A stretch of DNA of 13,696 nucleotides from a bacterium (GCA_030620455.1 JAUXEQ010000013.1:1-13696), one strand, 5' to 3'. Shown: positions 1 through 8,715, counted from the first letter of the stretch. Notes: a model not told the origin generated them from the letters alone. Program-made: numbers and translations.

Positions 1-521
1 ACTCTAGAACCGAGTTTTATTAAAGCAAATCTCTGACCTGTTTTAAAGATTTCACCTTCGCGAGCCCTACATACAATCCTTGATGCAATGAGACCTGCTA
101 TTTGCTTAATAAGAATCTTTCCAAAACCGGTCTTCAAAAGAATCTCAACTCGTTCATTCTCAAAATGTGCTTTAGAAGTATAGGCTTTATGAAATTTTCC
201 GGGTATATGCTTTATTGATAGAACCTCTCCAGATATCGGAATTCGATTAATATGAACATCAAAAGGGCTCATGAAAATTGCGACTTCAGTATTTTCTTCA
301 GAATTTTCTCTAACATAGATAATTTTCCCATCTGCAGGTGAAACAACAACATCATCATCCGTGGGTATTGTCCGATCTGGATCTCTTAAAAAGAAAACAA
401 TCCATAATACCACAAGTAATGATAATACAGCAACAATCCATCCAAATATACTCCCGAATAAAAATCCAAGGACCGCAAATAAAATAAAAACTATTATGTA
501 TTTAACTCCCTCGATATCCAT
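1..521 (-). CDS. psd: Phosphatidylserine decarboxylase, short archaeal-type (3'-truncated by window edge)
   Basis: This pyruvoyl enzyme decarboxylates phosphatidylserine to phosphatidylethanolamine at the inner membrane. I read 173 residues from ATG 519-521 before the window ends. Residues 8-44 are strongly hydrophobic (one or two membrane segments), followed by FFLRDPDR (43-50), SPADG (61-65) and MSPFDVHINR (84-93). The visible protein ends LGSR, with Gly at bases 9-11 and Ser at 6-8. Family knowledge says Gly-Ser is the autocleavage site and that Ser becomes the pyruvoyl group; D64, H90 and S172 are the likely triad by inference. Short archaeal-type enzymes are about 200-215 aa, so only roughly 30-45 residues are missing. 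It follows the radical SAM gene by 56 nt on the same strand, so co-transcription is likely. There is no clear Shine-Dalgarno; an in-frame TGA at 537-539 limits how far upstream it could start. A weak AT-rich inverted repeat (529-535/562-568) lies just upstream. Confidence 0.9.
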   Translation of the reverse strand, partial: MDIEGVKYIIVFILFAVLGFLFGSIFGWIVAVLSLLVVLWIVFFLRDPDRTIPTDDDVVVSPADGKIIYVRENSEENTEVAIFMSPFDVHINRIPISGEVLSIKHIPGKFHKAYTSKAHFENERVEILLKTGFGKILIKQIAGLIASRIVCRAREGEIFKTGQRFALIKLGSR

Positions 522-577
522 AATTTAAAAGTATTTTCAATAAGCAAAAAGGCAAGAGCAGAATACTTAATATTTTT

Positions 578-1456
578 TTATAACATCGGTTGAATATAAC
601 CTCTTGAAAACCCAAGCTCATCAACCACATCGAGAACGCTTTGATATTCCTTTTTTGTAATTCTTCTATCCAAGGGTGGGAAATTCCTAGAATTATGAGC
701 TGGAAAATACTGACTCATAATGCTTAGATAAGTATTGGTTCCTAAATTTTGAGCAATCCATCTTAAAGTTTTCTCTGTACCAGAAATATTTTCTGGAAGA
801 ACTAATAGCCTTATTAACAAACCCTTTATTGCTATACCTTTCTCGTTCATAATAAGATCCCCAGCATCCAGATGCATAAATTTAACAGCTCTTCTTGCAA
901 CTTCAGGATAATCCCAAGCCATAGAATATTTCTTGGCATATTCGGAATTAAAGTACCTCAAATCTGGCATATATATGTCAACTATTCCTTGTATTAGCTT
1001 CAGACCTTCAATTGAATCATAACCACTTGTATTGTAAACTACTGGTATTCTTAGACCATGTTCTCTTGCTGACAAGATTGCTCTTCTAATATTAACAATG
1101 TAATGACTTGGAGTTACAAAATTTATATTGTTTGCACCACGTTTTTGAAGATCAAGCATCGACTTGATTATCTCACTTATCGTAACTCTCTTGCCAATCC
1201 CCAATTGACTAATTGGATAATTTTGGCAATAAACGCATTTCATATTACAATGAGTGAGAAAAATCGTTCCGGAACCACTTCTTCCGGATATTGGGGGTTC
1301 CTCACCATAATGCAAATTAATGCTGGAAACATCTATAAATGAATCAGCACCACAAAAGCCCAAAGACTCAAAACGGTTTATACCACATTTGCGAGGGCAA
1401 ATTTTGCAGTTCTTTAATAATTGAATATCTTCTTTTATTAATAATTCATCTATCAT
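578..1456 (-). CDS. PflX-like radical SAM protein (COG1313 type)
   Basis: This is a radical SAM protein of 292 aa, of the pyruvate formate-lyase-activase-related PflX kind. The cluster motif is C70-x3-C74-x2-C77 (in THCNMKCVYCQNY), which binds the SAM-cleaving 4Fe-4S cluster. Ahead of it lies a second cysteine group, C17, C20, C24 and C35, in CKICPRKCGINR and GFCG; that N-terminal pattern and LHYGEEPPISG (48-58) are hallmarks of this family. The substrate is unknown; the PflX name reflects similarity, and activation of a glycyl-radical enzyme has not been shown here. No glycyl-radical enzyme gene is visible in the window. The ATG at 1454-1456 has a weak AAGG about 9-12 nt upstream. The gene lies 70 nt downstream of the Roadblock gene, with a hairpin between them, and 56 nt upstream of psd, so it probably forms a unit with psd. 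The length is normal and no disruption is seen. Confidence 0.85.
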   Translation of the reverse strand: MIDELLIKEDIQLLKNCKICPRKCGINRFESLGFCGADSFIDVSSINLHYGEEPPISGRSGSGTIFLTHCNMKCVYCQNYPISQLGIGKRVTISEIIKSMLDLQKRGANNINFVTPSHYIVNIRRAILSAREHGLRIPVVYNTSGYDSIEGLKLIQGIVDIYMPDLRYFNSEYAKKYSMAWDYPEVARRAVKFMHLDAGDLIMNEKGIAIKGLLIRLLVLPENISGTEKTLRWIAQNLGTNTYLSIMSQYFPAHNSRNFPPLDRRITKKEYQSVLDVVDELGFSRGYIQPML

Positions 1457-1477
1457 CTTTTATAACCTTAGTAAAAG

Positions 1478-1503
1478 CCGGTTCCCCATATTCAAAGAAC
1501 CGG
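1478..1503 (-). terminator. Possible weak intrinsic terminator after the Roadblock gene
   Basis: The stem is a perfect 7-bp inverted repeat, CCGGTTC (1478-1484) with GAACCGG (1497-1503), around a 12-nt loop. Read on the minus strand, the arm is followed by CTTTTACT, a short imperfect U tract. It starts about 24 nt after the Roadblock stop codon and lies ahead of the radical SAM gene. The short stem and interrupted U run mean it could equally be an attenuating or RNA-processing hairpin. Confidence 0.4.
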
Positions 1504-1526
1504 TTATTAAAACATGAGAAAAGTAT

Positions 1527-1886
1527 TTACTGTAATAATTTTGCTAGGTCTTCAATTCTTCTCTTTGTCAAAAATCGTAAAGAACCAATTGGCGCCTTAG
1601 GCTCAGTCAACACTGCCAGCATTGCATCGGGATTAATCCTCCGAACTAAAATTGTGCCTTTCTCATATTCATATGAAGCCATTTTCAAATCGTTAAGGCT
1701 TAATTCTTCGCCAATAGATTTCAATGCTTTTTCACCCATCATTACAACAGCTGCGATAGCATCAGCATCGATCTTAGAATCCTCAGAAGCAACAGAAATT
1801 GCAAAACCCTCATTGCTGACAATAATTACTGCTTTAACTCCACTTTCTTTTGATAACTTTTCAATAATTTCCTTTACATCCGCCAT
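1527..1886 (-). CDS. Roadblock/LC7 domain protein
   Basis: This is a small soluble protein of 119 aa made of essentially one Roadblock/LC7 (dynein light chain/MglB-like) domain. The family pattern is clear: GVKAVIIVSNEGFAISVAS (16-34), then an alpha-helical DADAIAAVVMMGEKAL stretch (40-55), then beta strands ending KGTILVRRINPDAMLAVLTE (76-95). In bacteria such proteins dimerise and often act as GTPase-activating partners of small Ras-like GTPases such as MglA; no GTPase gene is visible here, so the partner is unknown. I chose ATG 1884-1886 because AGGAGG lies about 4 nt upstream, the strongest Shine-Dalgarno on this strand. A longer frame reaching 1925 would put that ribosome site inside the coding region and add 13 residues that do not match the family. 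It is the first gene of the leftward cluster, 190 nt downstream of mfd. Confidence 0.88.
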   Translation of the reverse strand: MADVKEIIEKLSKESGVKAVIIVSNEGFAISVASEDSKIDADAIAAVVMMGEKALKSIGEELSLNDLKMASYEYEKGTILVRRINPDAMLAVLTEPKAPIGSLRFLTKRRIEDLAKLLQ

Positions 1887-2075
1887 AGCTCCTCCTTTAC
1901 AACGATAGAAAATCTTTGTGTTCATACAATTTTCAAATGACTAAATAATATTTATTAATATCTTAGATGATTAAAATATACAAATAACATTTTTTCCAAT
2001 CATATTTTGAGATATAATGAGATTTTATACTTAAAGGGTATTGCATTATTAAACTTTCAAATTGACAACATTACA

Positions 2076-5000
2076 CTATACTAGTTTTCTCAATGCATTT
2101 CTTAATGCTATTAGTGTCGAATCAGTCTCTGGGTATCTTGGAATACGAAGAGCAGGTTTGGGTGTGAGGGTTAATTCAGGTAGAAATTGATTCCCTTTCA
2201 ATTTCTTATCGAGTGTCAGAATAGAAAGATGTTGCGTATTGAAATTAAGTGTTACCCATTTCTTTCCAAATACAACAGAATCAAAACCAGCCAAAGTGGC
2301 TAAGATTCTTATTTCCAAAAATTTGACCAGATGTCTAACTGGCTCTGGTAAACGACCGAATCTATCTACCATTTCTGTCACAATTGTATTCAGACGTTCG
2401 ACATAATCCGATGTAAAAAGTCGTTGATATGCCCAGAGTCTCTGTTCAAGATTATGTATATATTTAGCTGGTATATATGCATCAAAATCAATCTTAAAAG
2501 GTATAGGTTCGAAAATAGGTGGTTTTCGACCCTTCAATTCTGCGACAGCCTCTGCAAGCATCTTAGAATAAAGATCAAGACCCACAGCCGCAATAAACCC
2601 ACTTTGTTCTTTGCCAAGCATATTCCCAGCTCCACGTATCTCTAAGTCTTTCATTGCAAGATGGTACCCACTGCCTAAATCTGTATGTTCAAGAAGTGCT
2701 CTAATTCGTTTTCGAGCATTGACAGTCACGTTTCTATACGGTGGAAGAACCAGATACGCATAAGCCTGCACATCCGAGCGACCAACTCTTCCCCTAAGCT
2801 GATATAATTGAGATAAACCAAGTTTATCCGCTCTATTAATAATAATTGTATTAACTCTTGGCATATCAGTTCCGGATTCAATTATAACAGTGGAAAGAAG
2901 CATGTCATATTTGCCATTTCGAAAGTCTAAAACAGTTCGCTCGAGTGATCTTTCTGGCATCTGACCATGAGCAATCGCAATGCTTACATCTGGCATCTCC
3001 TTCTTAAGAATAGCAGCAATTCCCTCAATTGTTTCTACACGGTTGTGTACAAAAAAGACCTGTCCACCTCGTTCAAGTTCTTGATAAGTTATCTTTGCGA
3101 ATAATTCCGGTTTCCACTGAATAACCTGAGTAAAAATCGCTCTTCGCATTATTGGTGGTGTTTGAATTATCGAGATATCCCTAATTCCTGAAATAGAGAA
3201 ATACAATGTCCTTGGTATTGGTGTCGCAGTTAATGTTAGTACATCGACCTCTGCTCTGAGAGATCTCAACTTTTCCTTCTGCTTTACACCAAACCATTGT
3301 TCCTCATCGATAATAACAAGCCCAAGACGTTTGAATTTTACATGTTCAGACAACAATGCATGTGTTCCAATGACAATATCAACATCACCATTAGAAATTT
3401 TTTCAACTATATCTCGAGCATCCTTAGGTCGAGTAAAACGACTTAACATAGAGATTCTCACTGGAAAATCCTTAAGTCGTTCTAAAAAGGTCTCATAATG
3501 CTGAACAGCTAATATCGTCGTGGGCACAAGCACTGCCATTTGATAATCGGAAGCCACCGCTCTTAATGCTGCTCGAATTGCCACTTCAGTTTTTCCAAAT
3601 CCCACATCGCCACATACCAGCCTATCCATAGGTTTTTCTGCATTCATATCGGATAAAACCTCTTGAATTGTTCTCTGTTGATCAGGAGTCTCATCGAAAG
3701 GAAAACTTTCATAGAGCATGCTTTCCAATTCATAATCTGGTTCAAAAGGTTTCCGTTTCTTAACTTCCCTTAAGGCATAAATTCTCGTCAATTCACCTGC
3801 AAGTTCAAATGCTTTCTGCCTAGTTTTAGCTTTTACAACACTCCATTTTCTACCTCCAAGCTTAGAAAGCTTAGCAAGTCGTTCTGGACCTATATATGGG
3901 TTGACCTTAAAAAAATCCTCCATCGGAACATATAGTTTTTCACTTTGAGCAAAAATCAGCAAAAGAAACTCGGTATTTCGGTTATCCAGTTGCAGCGTTT
4001 CAATACCCAGAAACTGTGAAATTCCATAGTCGGAATGAACAACAAGGTCTCCTTGTTCAAGACCATAATGTGCGAGTAAAATTCTGCCTTGATGATACCT
4101 CGATGGTTCAAAAAGAGCCCTCGAAAAACCAAGCAATTCATCTCCAGAGATTACCGAGGTTATCTCATCCTTAGCCACTTTAACTTTGAAACTTTCCGAA
4201 ATTATGCCTTTCCGAGTCGGAACTGGGATTGCTCCGCCAATTTTCTTAGCAATTCGATTCTTTTGATTTTGTGAACTTATTGCCACAAACACATCCCCAG
4301 TTTGAGATAGCGACTCCATTGTTCGAAATATCTCCACTTTATCAGAACTAATAGAAATCCTCTGCGTACTGAAATTTACATCTGTTTGAGATGTGGGTAT
4401 TTCTCGAATAAAAATTTTAGAATTTGAAATCTTTTCTATCACATCATAATCGAAAATATATTGTGGTGGTAAAGGTTTAAACTCTTCCCAGCTAATCCGA
4501 TCAAATAGTTCCAATGCTTTTTGTTGAAATTTCAGTGATTCATCCTCGAGGCTTTCCGGTTCAACCGCTATTATTATTGGATTTTTAATTTGGAAGAATT
4601 CAAAAGGATTTACCGGAGATGGCTCGAAAAGTTGAGCAAACCAAATCTCACCCGGAAAATGCCTATCGAGAGCAATTCTTGCAGAAAGTTCCTCTAACTC
4701 ACTATTAGTTAGCAATCTTTTAGCATCGGGTCTTAATTTGACCATAAGTTCATCAGGCGAACCTTTTTCCATTGTCAACCATTCCACAGCTGGTAAAATA
4801 TAAGCATCCTTAATTTTGGATATTGAACGCTGGTCTCTTGTTGAGAAAAGACGTAAATCTTCGACATCATCCTCAAAAAAACTAATTCTAACTGGATCTC
4901 GATGTCCTGGAGAGAAAAAATCCACAATTTCACCTCGCCGTGCATAGCTTTCCAAATATTCTACCAGTTCCTCACGTCGATATCCAGCGGTCGAAAGTTT

Positions 5001-5465
5001 ATGACAAACCTCCTCAGGTGAGATTTTCATTCCTTTAACAATATGTGAAATATGATTATCGAGTTCTTTCCGTGGAATTGTTCTACATGATAAAGCCTTA
5101 GGCGTTGTAATAACAACCGGAGATGTTTCATTAAAATATCTCCATAATGTAAAAATTCTTGAGGCAACCATTTCTGAATCTGGGTATTTGTGTTCATAAG
5201 GTAAGACATCCCATGGTGGAAACTGCAATGCTCTGTCCTTGGATGCTGTTTTACAATCTGAATAAACAGTAGAAAAAAGAGCTTCAGTAACCACTAATAT
5301 GACTGGACAACTATTAGATATTGCAACGAAATCTGCGAGAGCTGCCCAAAGTGGAGGCGTTAGACCTGAAACGTTAACCATTCGATCTTTTTGGAATTCC
5401 TTCTGGAAATATTGGAATTCAACCGAATTCTCAAAAATTCTTGTTAAATAAGATGGCATAACCAT
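2076..5465 (-). CDS. mfd: Transcription-repair coupling factor Mfd
   Basis: Mfd is an ATP-driven translocase that removes RNA polymerase stalled at DNA lesions and recruits UvrA. From the start used here it is 1129 aa, close to the usual size. All modules are visible: the UvrB-like N-terminal region (PPWDVLPYE, about 84-91), a UvrA-contact-like region (GEIVDFFSPG, about 178-187), the CarD-like polymerase-binding domain (about 471-546), Walker A GDVGFGKT (619-626), DEEQ box (720-723), TATPIPRT (746-753), helicase motif VI QLRGRVGR (889-896), and the C-terminal TRCF domain. After DEEQ the sequence is WFGV, where RFGV is common. The start is uncertain: the frame is open up to a TTG at 5507, with ATGs at 5498, 5465 and 5459. 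The residues before 5465 (LTCINYSIFL) are unlike Mfd, and no candidate has a good ribosome site, so 5465 or 5459 is preferred. It is divergent from lnt and separate from the Roadblock gene. Confidence 0.97.
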   Translation of the reverse strand: MVMPSYLTRIFENSVEFQYFQKEFQKDRMVNVSGLTPPLWAALADFVAISNSCPVILVVTEALFSTVYSDCKTASKDRALQFPPWDVLPYEHKYPDSEMVASRIFTLWRYFNETSPVVITTPKALSCRTIPRKELDNHISHIVKGMKISPEEVCHKLSTAGYRREELVEYLESYARRGEIVDFFSPGHRDPVRISFFEDDVEDLRLFSTRDQRSISKIKDAYILPAVEWLTMEKGSPDELMVKLRPDAKRLLTNSELEELSARIALDRHFPGEIWFAQLFEPSPVNPFEFFQIKNPIIIAVEPESLEDESLKFQQKALELFDRISWEEFKPLPPQYIFDYDVIEKISNSKIFIREIPTSQTDVNFSTQRISISSDKVEIFRTMESLSQTGDVFVAISSQNQKNRIAKKIGGAIPVPTRKGIISESFKVKVAKDEITSVISGDELLGFSRALFEPSRYHQGRILLAHYGLEQGDLVVHSDYGISQFLGIETLQLDNRNTEFLLLIFAQSEKLYVPMEDFFKVNPYIGPERLAKLSKLGGRKWSVVKAKTRQKAFELAGELTRIYALREVKKRKPFEPDYELESMLYESFPFDETPDQQRTIQEVLSDMNAEKPMDRLVCGDVGFGKTEVAIRAALRAVASDYQMAVLVPTTILAVQHYETFLERLKDFPVRISMLSRFTRPKDARDIVEKISNGDVDIVIGTHALLSEHVKFKRLGLVIIDEEQWFGVKQKEKLRSLRAEVDVLTLTATPIPRTLYFSISGIRDISIIQTPPIMRRAIFTQVIQWKPELFAKITYQELERGGQVFFVHNRVETIEGIAAILKKEMPDVSIAIAHGQMPERSLERTVLDFRNGKYDMLLSTVIIESGTDMPRVNTIIINRADKLGLSQLYQLRGRVGRSDVQAYAYLVLPPYRNVTVNARKRIRALLEHTDLGSGYHLAMKDLEIRGAGNMLGKEQSGFIAAVGLDLYSKMLAEAVAELKGRKPPIFEPIPFKIDFDAYIPAKYIHNLEQRLWAYQRLFTSDYVERLNTIVTEMVDRFGRLPEPVRHLVKFLEIRILATLAGFDSVVFGKKWVTLNFNTQHLSILTLDKKLKGNQFLPELTLTPKPALRIPRYPETDSTLIALRNALRKLV

Positions 5466-5467
5466 CA

Positions 5468-5495
5468 AAAATATTGAATAATTTATACATGTCAA
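5468..5495 (-). promoter_or_regulatory. Candidate mfd promoter (TTGACA-16-TATTTT)
   Basis: Read on the minus strand, a perfect -35 hexamer TTGACA (5495-5490) is followed after 16 bp by TATTTT (5473-5468), a poor -10. The transcript would begin around 5461, almost at the ATG at 5459, giving a leaderless or near-leaderless message. A competing -10, TATAAA (5487-5482), lacks a good -35. Either choice argues for the short mfd start. The call rests only on hexamer matches in AT-rich DNA. Confidence 0.25.
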
Positions 5496-5570
5496 CATTA
5501 GTAACAATCACATCAAAACCTTTTGGAGTGAAATAGCATGACTATATATTACATAAAATCTGGAGGATAA

Positions 5571-7106
5571 ATGAGAAAGAACAATGGCATTTTATTCGCA
5601 GTACTATCTGGAATTCTGTGGGCTGCCAGTTTCCCGCCTCTTATTACTGGCTTTTTTGCATATTTTATTTTAGTGTTCCTATGGTATGCATTAAACCAAT
5701 CACGCTCGATCTGGAATGCAATTTATATTGGTTATGTATGGGGGTTTATAGCGGCAATTGGTACTTTCTGGTGGATTGCGAAACCAACTCTAAGCGGATT
5801 TGTTGCATTGGTTCTTTTCCTACCGCTTTTCTCTGCATTATATTGTTGGTCCTACTATATAATTTCTCGGAAAAGTATCTCTCTTGCGATAATTGTCTCT
5901 CCAATACTCATTGTCGCTGTGGAATACTTTCGTTCATACGGCAGATTAGGATTTCCGTGGATAAATTTTGCATATACTCAAACCAATTACCCCGTTCTGA
6001 TTCAATTTGCCGATATCTTTGGAAACTTTGGTGTTTCATTTTGGGTTGTAGCAATAAATTGCTGTGTATTCTTCGTAATACAAAAGCCGTTTTCTCGAAA
6101 ATCAGCATTTTCATTAGCACTAATTTTACTGCTTTTCGGTGGTGCGCTAATTTACGGTACGAAAAAAATGAGAGAACCTATTAAAGGCACACCGGTTGAT
6201 ATAGCCATTGTTCAAAGCAACATTGATCCTTATAAAAAATGGTCCATCGAATTTAGAGACATTAACGGTTCAATCCATGCAAATATGATTAAAAGTATCG
6301 GGAAAGGAAAAGTTGACCTTATTATCGCACCCGAAACTGCAACAGCATGCTATCACCGAATTTCTCCACAATATTTCCAACCCATAAGAATCGCTACTAT
6401 AAAAGTAAAAACACCCTTACTAATTGGAACTCTCGATTTCGATAAACACAACAGAAAAAGATATTATAACTCTGCAATTCTAATCGAACCTAATGGAAGT
6501 TATAATCAGCATTATAACAAAATACAGCTCGTTCCATTTGCTGAGCAGGTTCCATTTCAGGAAAAATCCAAATTTTTAAGGAGTCTAAATTTTGGTGGTA
6601 GCCATTTTTACGCTGGCAAAAGCTATACAATTTTTAGAATAAATAAAAGAAATGGAGTCAAAAAAGATTCTGAAAGGAAAAAAGAATTTAAATTTTCAAC
6701 GCTTATTTGTTATGAATCAGCATTCAGTTGGCTCAATAGGAAGTTTCGCAATAAGGGTGCGCAGTTTTTTGTCAATATAACCAACGATGGTTGGTATGGC
6801 AGAAGCACAGGTCCTTATCAGCATGCATGGTTTAACATTATGCGAGCAATTGAAAACAGAGTCTGGATTGTACGATGTGCAAATACTGGAATATCTATGA
6901 TTATCGATCCATTTGGGAGAATAATTTCAAAAACATCTCTTTTCGAACGAACAATTCTAACAGGGACAATTACAGTCAATGATTTTAGAACTTTTTATGA
7001 TAAAATTGGTGATATAGTAGGTTTAATTTCGTTAGGAGTGTCTGTGCCTATTGTCTTGTGGGCAGCGTTTTTCCGAAAACCTCAATTTCCTGATCGCTTG
7101 TTATAA
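5571..7106 (+). CDS. lnt: Apolipoprotein N-acyltransferase
   Basis: Lnt adds the third acyl chain to the N-terminal cysteine of lipoproteins at the periplasmic face of the inner membrane. The protein is 511 aa, the usual length. The first about 195 residues form a run of hydrophobic segments, followed by a nitrilase-fold domain from about 207 and a last membrane segment at about 482-500. The nitrilase triad is in place: E255 in APETAT, K317 in YNKIQLVPFAEQVPF, and C380 in LICYES; NDGWYG (405-410) is also typical. The start ATG has GGAGG 6 nt upstream. It is a single-gene unit, divergent from mfd and convergent with the aldehyde dehydrogenase gene. Between mfd and lnt there is only a weak promoter possibility: TATATA near 5543, without a convincing -35. 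Its presence implies a Gram-negative-type lipoprotein pathway. Confidence 0.96.
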   Translation: MRKNNGILFAVLSGILWAASFPPLITGFFAYFILVFLWYALNQSRSIWNAIYIGYVWGFIAAIGTFWWIAKPTLSGFVALVLFLPLFSALYCWSYYIISRKSISLAIIVSPILIVAVEYFRSYGRLGFPWINFAYTQTNYPVLIQFADIFGNFGVSFWVVAINCCVFFVIQKPFSRKSAFSLALILLLFGGALIYGTKKMREPIKGTPVDIAIVQSNIDPYKKWSIEFRDINGSIHANMIKSIGKGKVDLIIAPETATACYHRISPQYFQPIRIATIKVKTPLLIGTLDFDKHNRKRYYNSAILIEPNGSYNQHYNKIQLVPFAEQVPFQEKSKFLRSLNFGGSHFYAGKSYTIFRINKRNGVKKDSERKKEFKFSTLICYESAFSWLNRKFRNKGAQFFVNITNDGWYGRSTGPYQHAWFNIMRAIENRVWIVRCANTGISMIIDPFGRIISKTSLFERTILTGTITVNDFRTFYDKIGDIVGLISLGVSVPIVLWAAFFRKPQFPDRLL

Positions 7107-7191
7107 TTAATGTTATAAAATCATAATCATAGATCTCATAAATAATCAACATATTTTTATCAACTTATTTTTCACTAAAAAGGAGTGTTTC

Positions 7192-7208
7192 GATTAAGTT
7201 ACTTAATC
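7192..7208 (+). terminator. Small hairpin in the lnt/ALDH convergent gap, possible lnt terminator
   Basis: GATTAAG (7192-7198) and CTTAATC (7202-7208) form a perfect 7-bp stem with a 3-nt loop. A run of eight T (7222-7229) follows, but 13 nt later instead of immediately, and the stem is AT-rich. It lies 86 nt after the lnt stop. On the minus strand the stem is followed by GAAACACTCC, so it would not work as an intrinsic terminator for the ALDH gene. Confidence 0.3.
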
Positions 7209-7227
7209 AATCCAATTCGTATTTTTT

Positions 7228-8715
7228 TTACACATTGTCAATTTGTGCTCTTTGCAATTTCCCAGAATATTCGATATAAATAGTCTTCCATTCGGTAAAA
7301 ATTTCATAAACAGTCCAACCACCTTCCCTATGCCCATTTCCTGTGTTTTTAAAACCACCAAATGGGAAATGACATTCAGCCCCAATTGTTGGAGCATTAA
7401 CATAAACAATCCCAGTTTCAAAATCTCTCGCTGCTTGCATTGCATACAAGAGATTCTCAGTATAAATAGAACTGGAAAGCCCATATTCACAATTGTTAAG
7501 AATTTGCAATCCTTCCTCAAAATTAGCGAACTTAACTACAGATAACACTGGTCCAAATATCTCCTCCTGGAATATTCTCATATCTTGAGTTACATCTGAG
7601 AAAACTGTAGGTTTATAAAACCAACCTTTAGACAGATCACCTTCCGTAGTAGGTTCACCACCTATAAGCAGCTTTGCTCCCTCAGACTTGCCAATCTCCA
7701 CATAGTTATGAACAGTTTTAACTTGCTTCTCATTGATTAATGGTCCTACGTCATTGCTTTCAATTAAGCCATCGCCTAATCTAAGATTTTTAACTTTATC
7801 AATCAACATTTCGAGAAATTTGTCATGAATATTTTCATGAAGCAAAAGTCTACTTGTTGCCGTACACCGCTGGCCTGTAGTTCCAAAAGCACCCCATATT
7901 ACTCCGTCGAGAGCAAGTTCAGAATTGGCATCATCCATAATCATAACTGCGTTCTTTCCACCCAATTCAAGCGAGACTTTCTTAAGGTATTTTCCACCTC
8001 GCTCAGCAATATCTCTACCGACATCAACAGAACCCGTAAAGGAAATAACATTTGTATCCTTGTGCTCAACTATCGGTATTCCAACCTTAGTTCCGCTGCC
8101 AAATACAATATTAACAACACCCGGCGGTAATCCTGCTTCAATCATGAGTTGGACCATTTTATACACTGTATATGGTGTATCCGTGGCTGGTTTTATAACG
8201 ACAGTATTCCCCGAAACAATAGCTGGAAACATTTTCCACGCTGGTATAGCCGACGGAAAATTCCATGGAGCTATCAAGCCTGCAACACCTATTGGAACTC
8301 GCATCGTGTAACCAGTTTTGTTAGGTAGCTCTGAGGGAACATGTGGGGCAAATAATCTTCTGGATTCCCCCTCAGCATAGAATGCGGTGTCTATTGATTC
8401 CTGAACATCACCTCGAGTTTCCTTGATTACTTTACCCATTTCTCTTGTCATATCTTTAGCGAGTTCTTCCTTATGCTCAACCATAAGTTCGCCAATTCTT
8501 CGAAGTATCAAGCCTCGCATTGGAGCAGGCACAAGCCGCCAATCCTTATATGCTTTCTTCGCTGCAGCAACAGCCTGATCGACATCATCCTTTGCCGACC
8601 TTGGAAATTCCCCAATAACCTCGTCCCAATTAGCAGGATTTCGATTCTCATAATAGTCACCTGTTGACGGTTCAACCCATTTACCACCAATATAGTTAAG
8701 ATACCTTTCTGACAT
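7228..8715 (-). CDS. NAD(P)-dependent aldehyde dehydrogenase
   Basis: This is a full-length member of the aldehyde dehydrogenase superfamily (495 aa), a soluble enzyme that oxidises an aldehyde to its carboxylate with NAD(P)+. The catalytic and cofactor residues are all present: N152 in APWNFP, K175 in VIKPA, the FTGS turn (226-229), general base E250 in LELGGKN, nucleophile C284 in TGQRC, and EEIFGPV (384-390). The C-terminal motif GAECHFPFGGFKNTGNGHRE (445-464) is of the type seen in YcbD-like and semialdehyde-dehydrogenase-like subfamilies. That is not enough to name the substrate, and neighbours do not help, since it is transcribed alone. The start ATG has AAGGGAG about 5 nt upstream. It is divergent from nadK with a shared 188-bp regulatory region, and convergent with lnt. 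No defects are seen. Confidence 0.95.
   Translation of the reverse strand: MSERYLNYIGGKWVEPSTGDYYENRNPANWDEVIGEFPRSAKDDVDQAVAAAKKAYKDWRLVPAPMRGLILRRIGELMVEHKEELAKDMTREMGKVIKETRGDVQESIDTAFYAEGESRRLFAPHVPSELPNKTGYTMRVPIGVAGLIAPWNFPSAIPAWKMFPAIVSGNTVVIKPATDTPYTVYKMVQLMIEAGLPPGVVNIVFGSGTKVGIPIVEHKDTNVISFTGSVDVGRDIAERGGKYLKKVSLELGGKNAVMIMDDANSELALDGVIWGAFGTTGQRCTATSRLLLHENIHDKFLEMLIDKVKNLRLGDGLIESNDVGPLINEKQVKTVHNYVEIGKSEGAKLLIGGEPTTEGDLSKGWFYKPTVFSDVTQDMRIFQEEIFGPVLSVVKFANFEEGLQILNNCEYGLSSSIYTENLLYAMQAARDFETGIVYVNAPTIGAECHFPFGGFKNTGNGHREGGWTVYEIFTEWKTIYIEYSGKLQRAQIDNV

Noticed and set aside
1339..1908. Plus-strand 189-codon open frame
   Set aside because: It lies antisense to the Roadblock gene and part of the radical SAM gene, has no recognisable domain, and low-complexity Ser/Ile-rich composition typical of a shadow frame.
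2505..2512. GGTTCGAA, resembling a tRNA T-loop
   Set aside because: It lies within mfd and has no matching acceptor, D or anticodon arms.
5618..6184. Plus-strand 188-codon open frame inside lnt
   Set aside because: It is an out-of-frame overlap of the well-supported lnt membrane domain with no family match.
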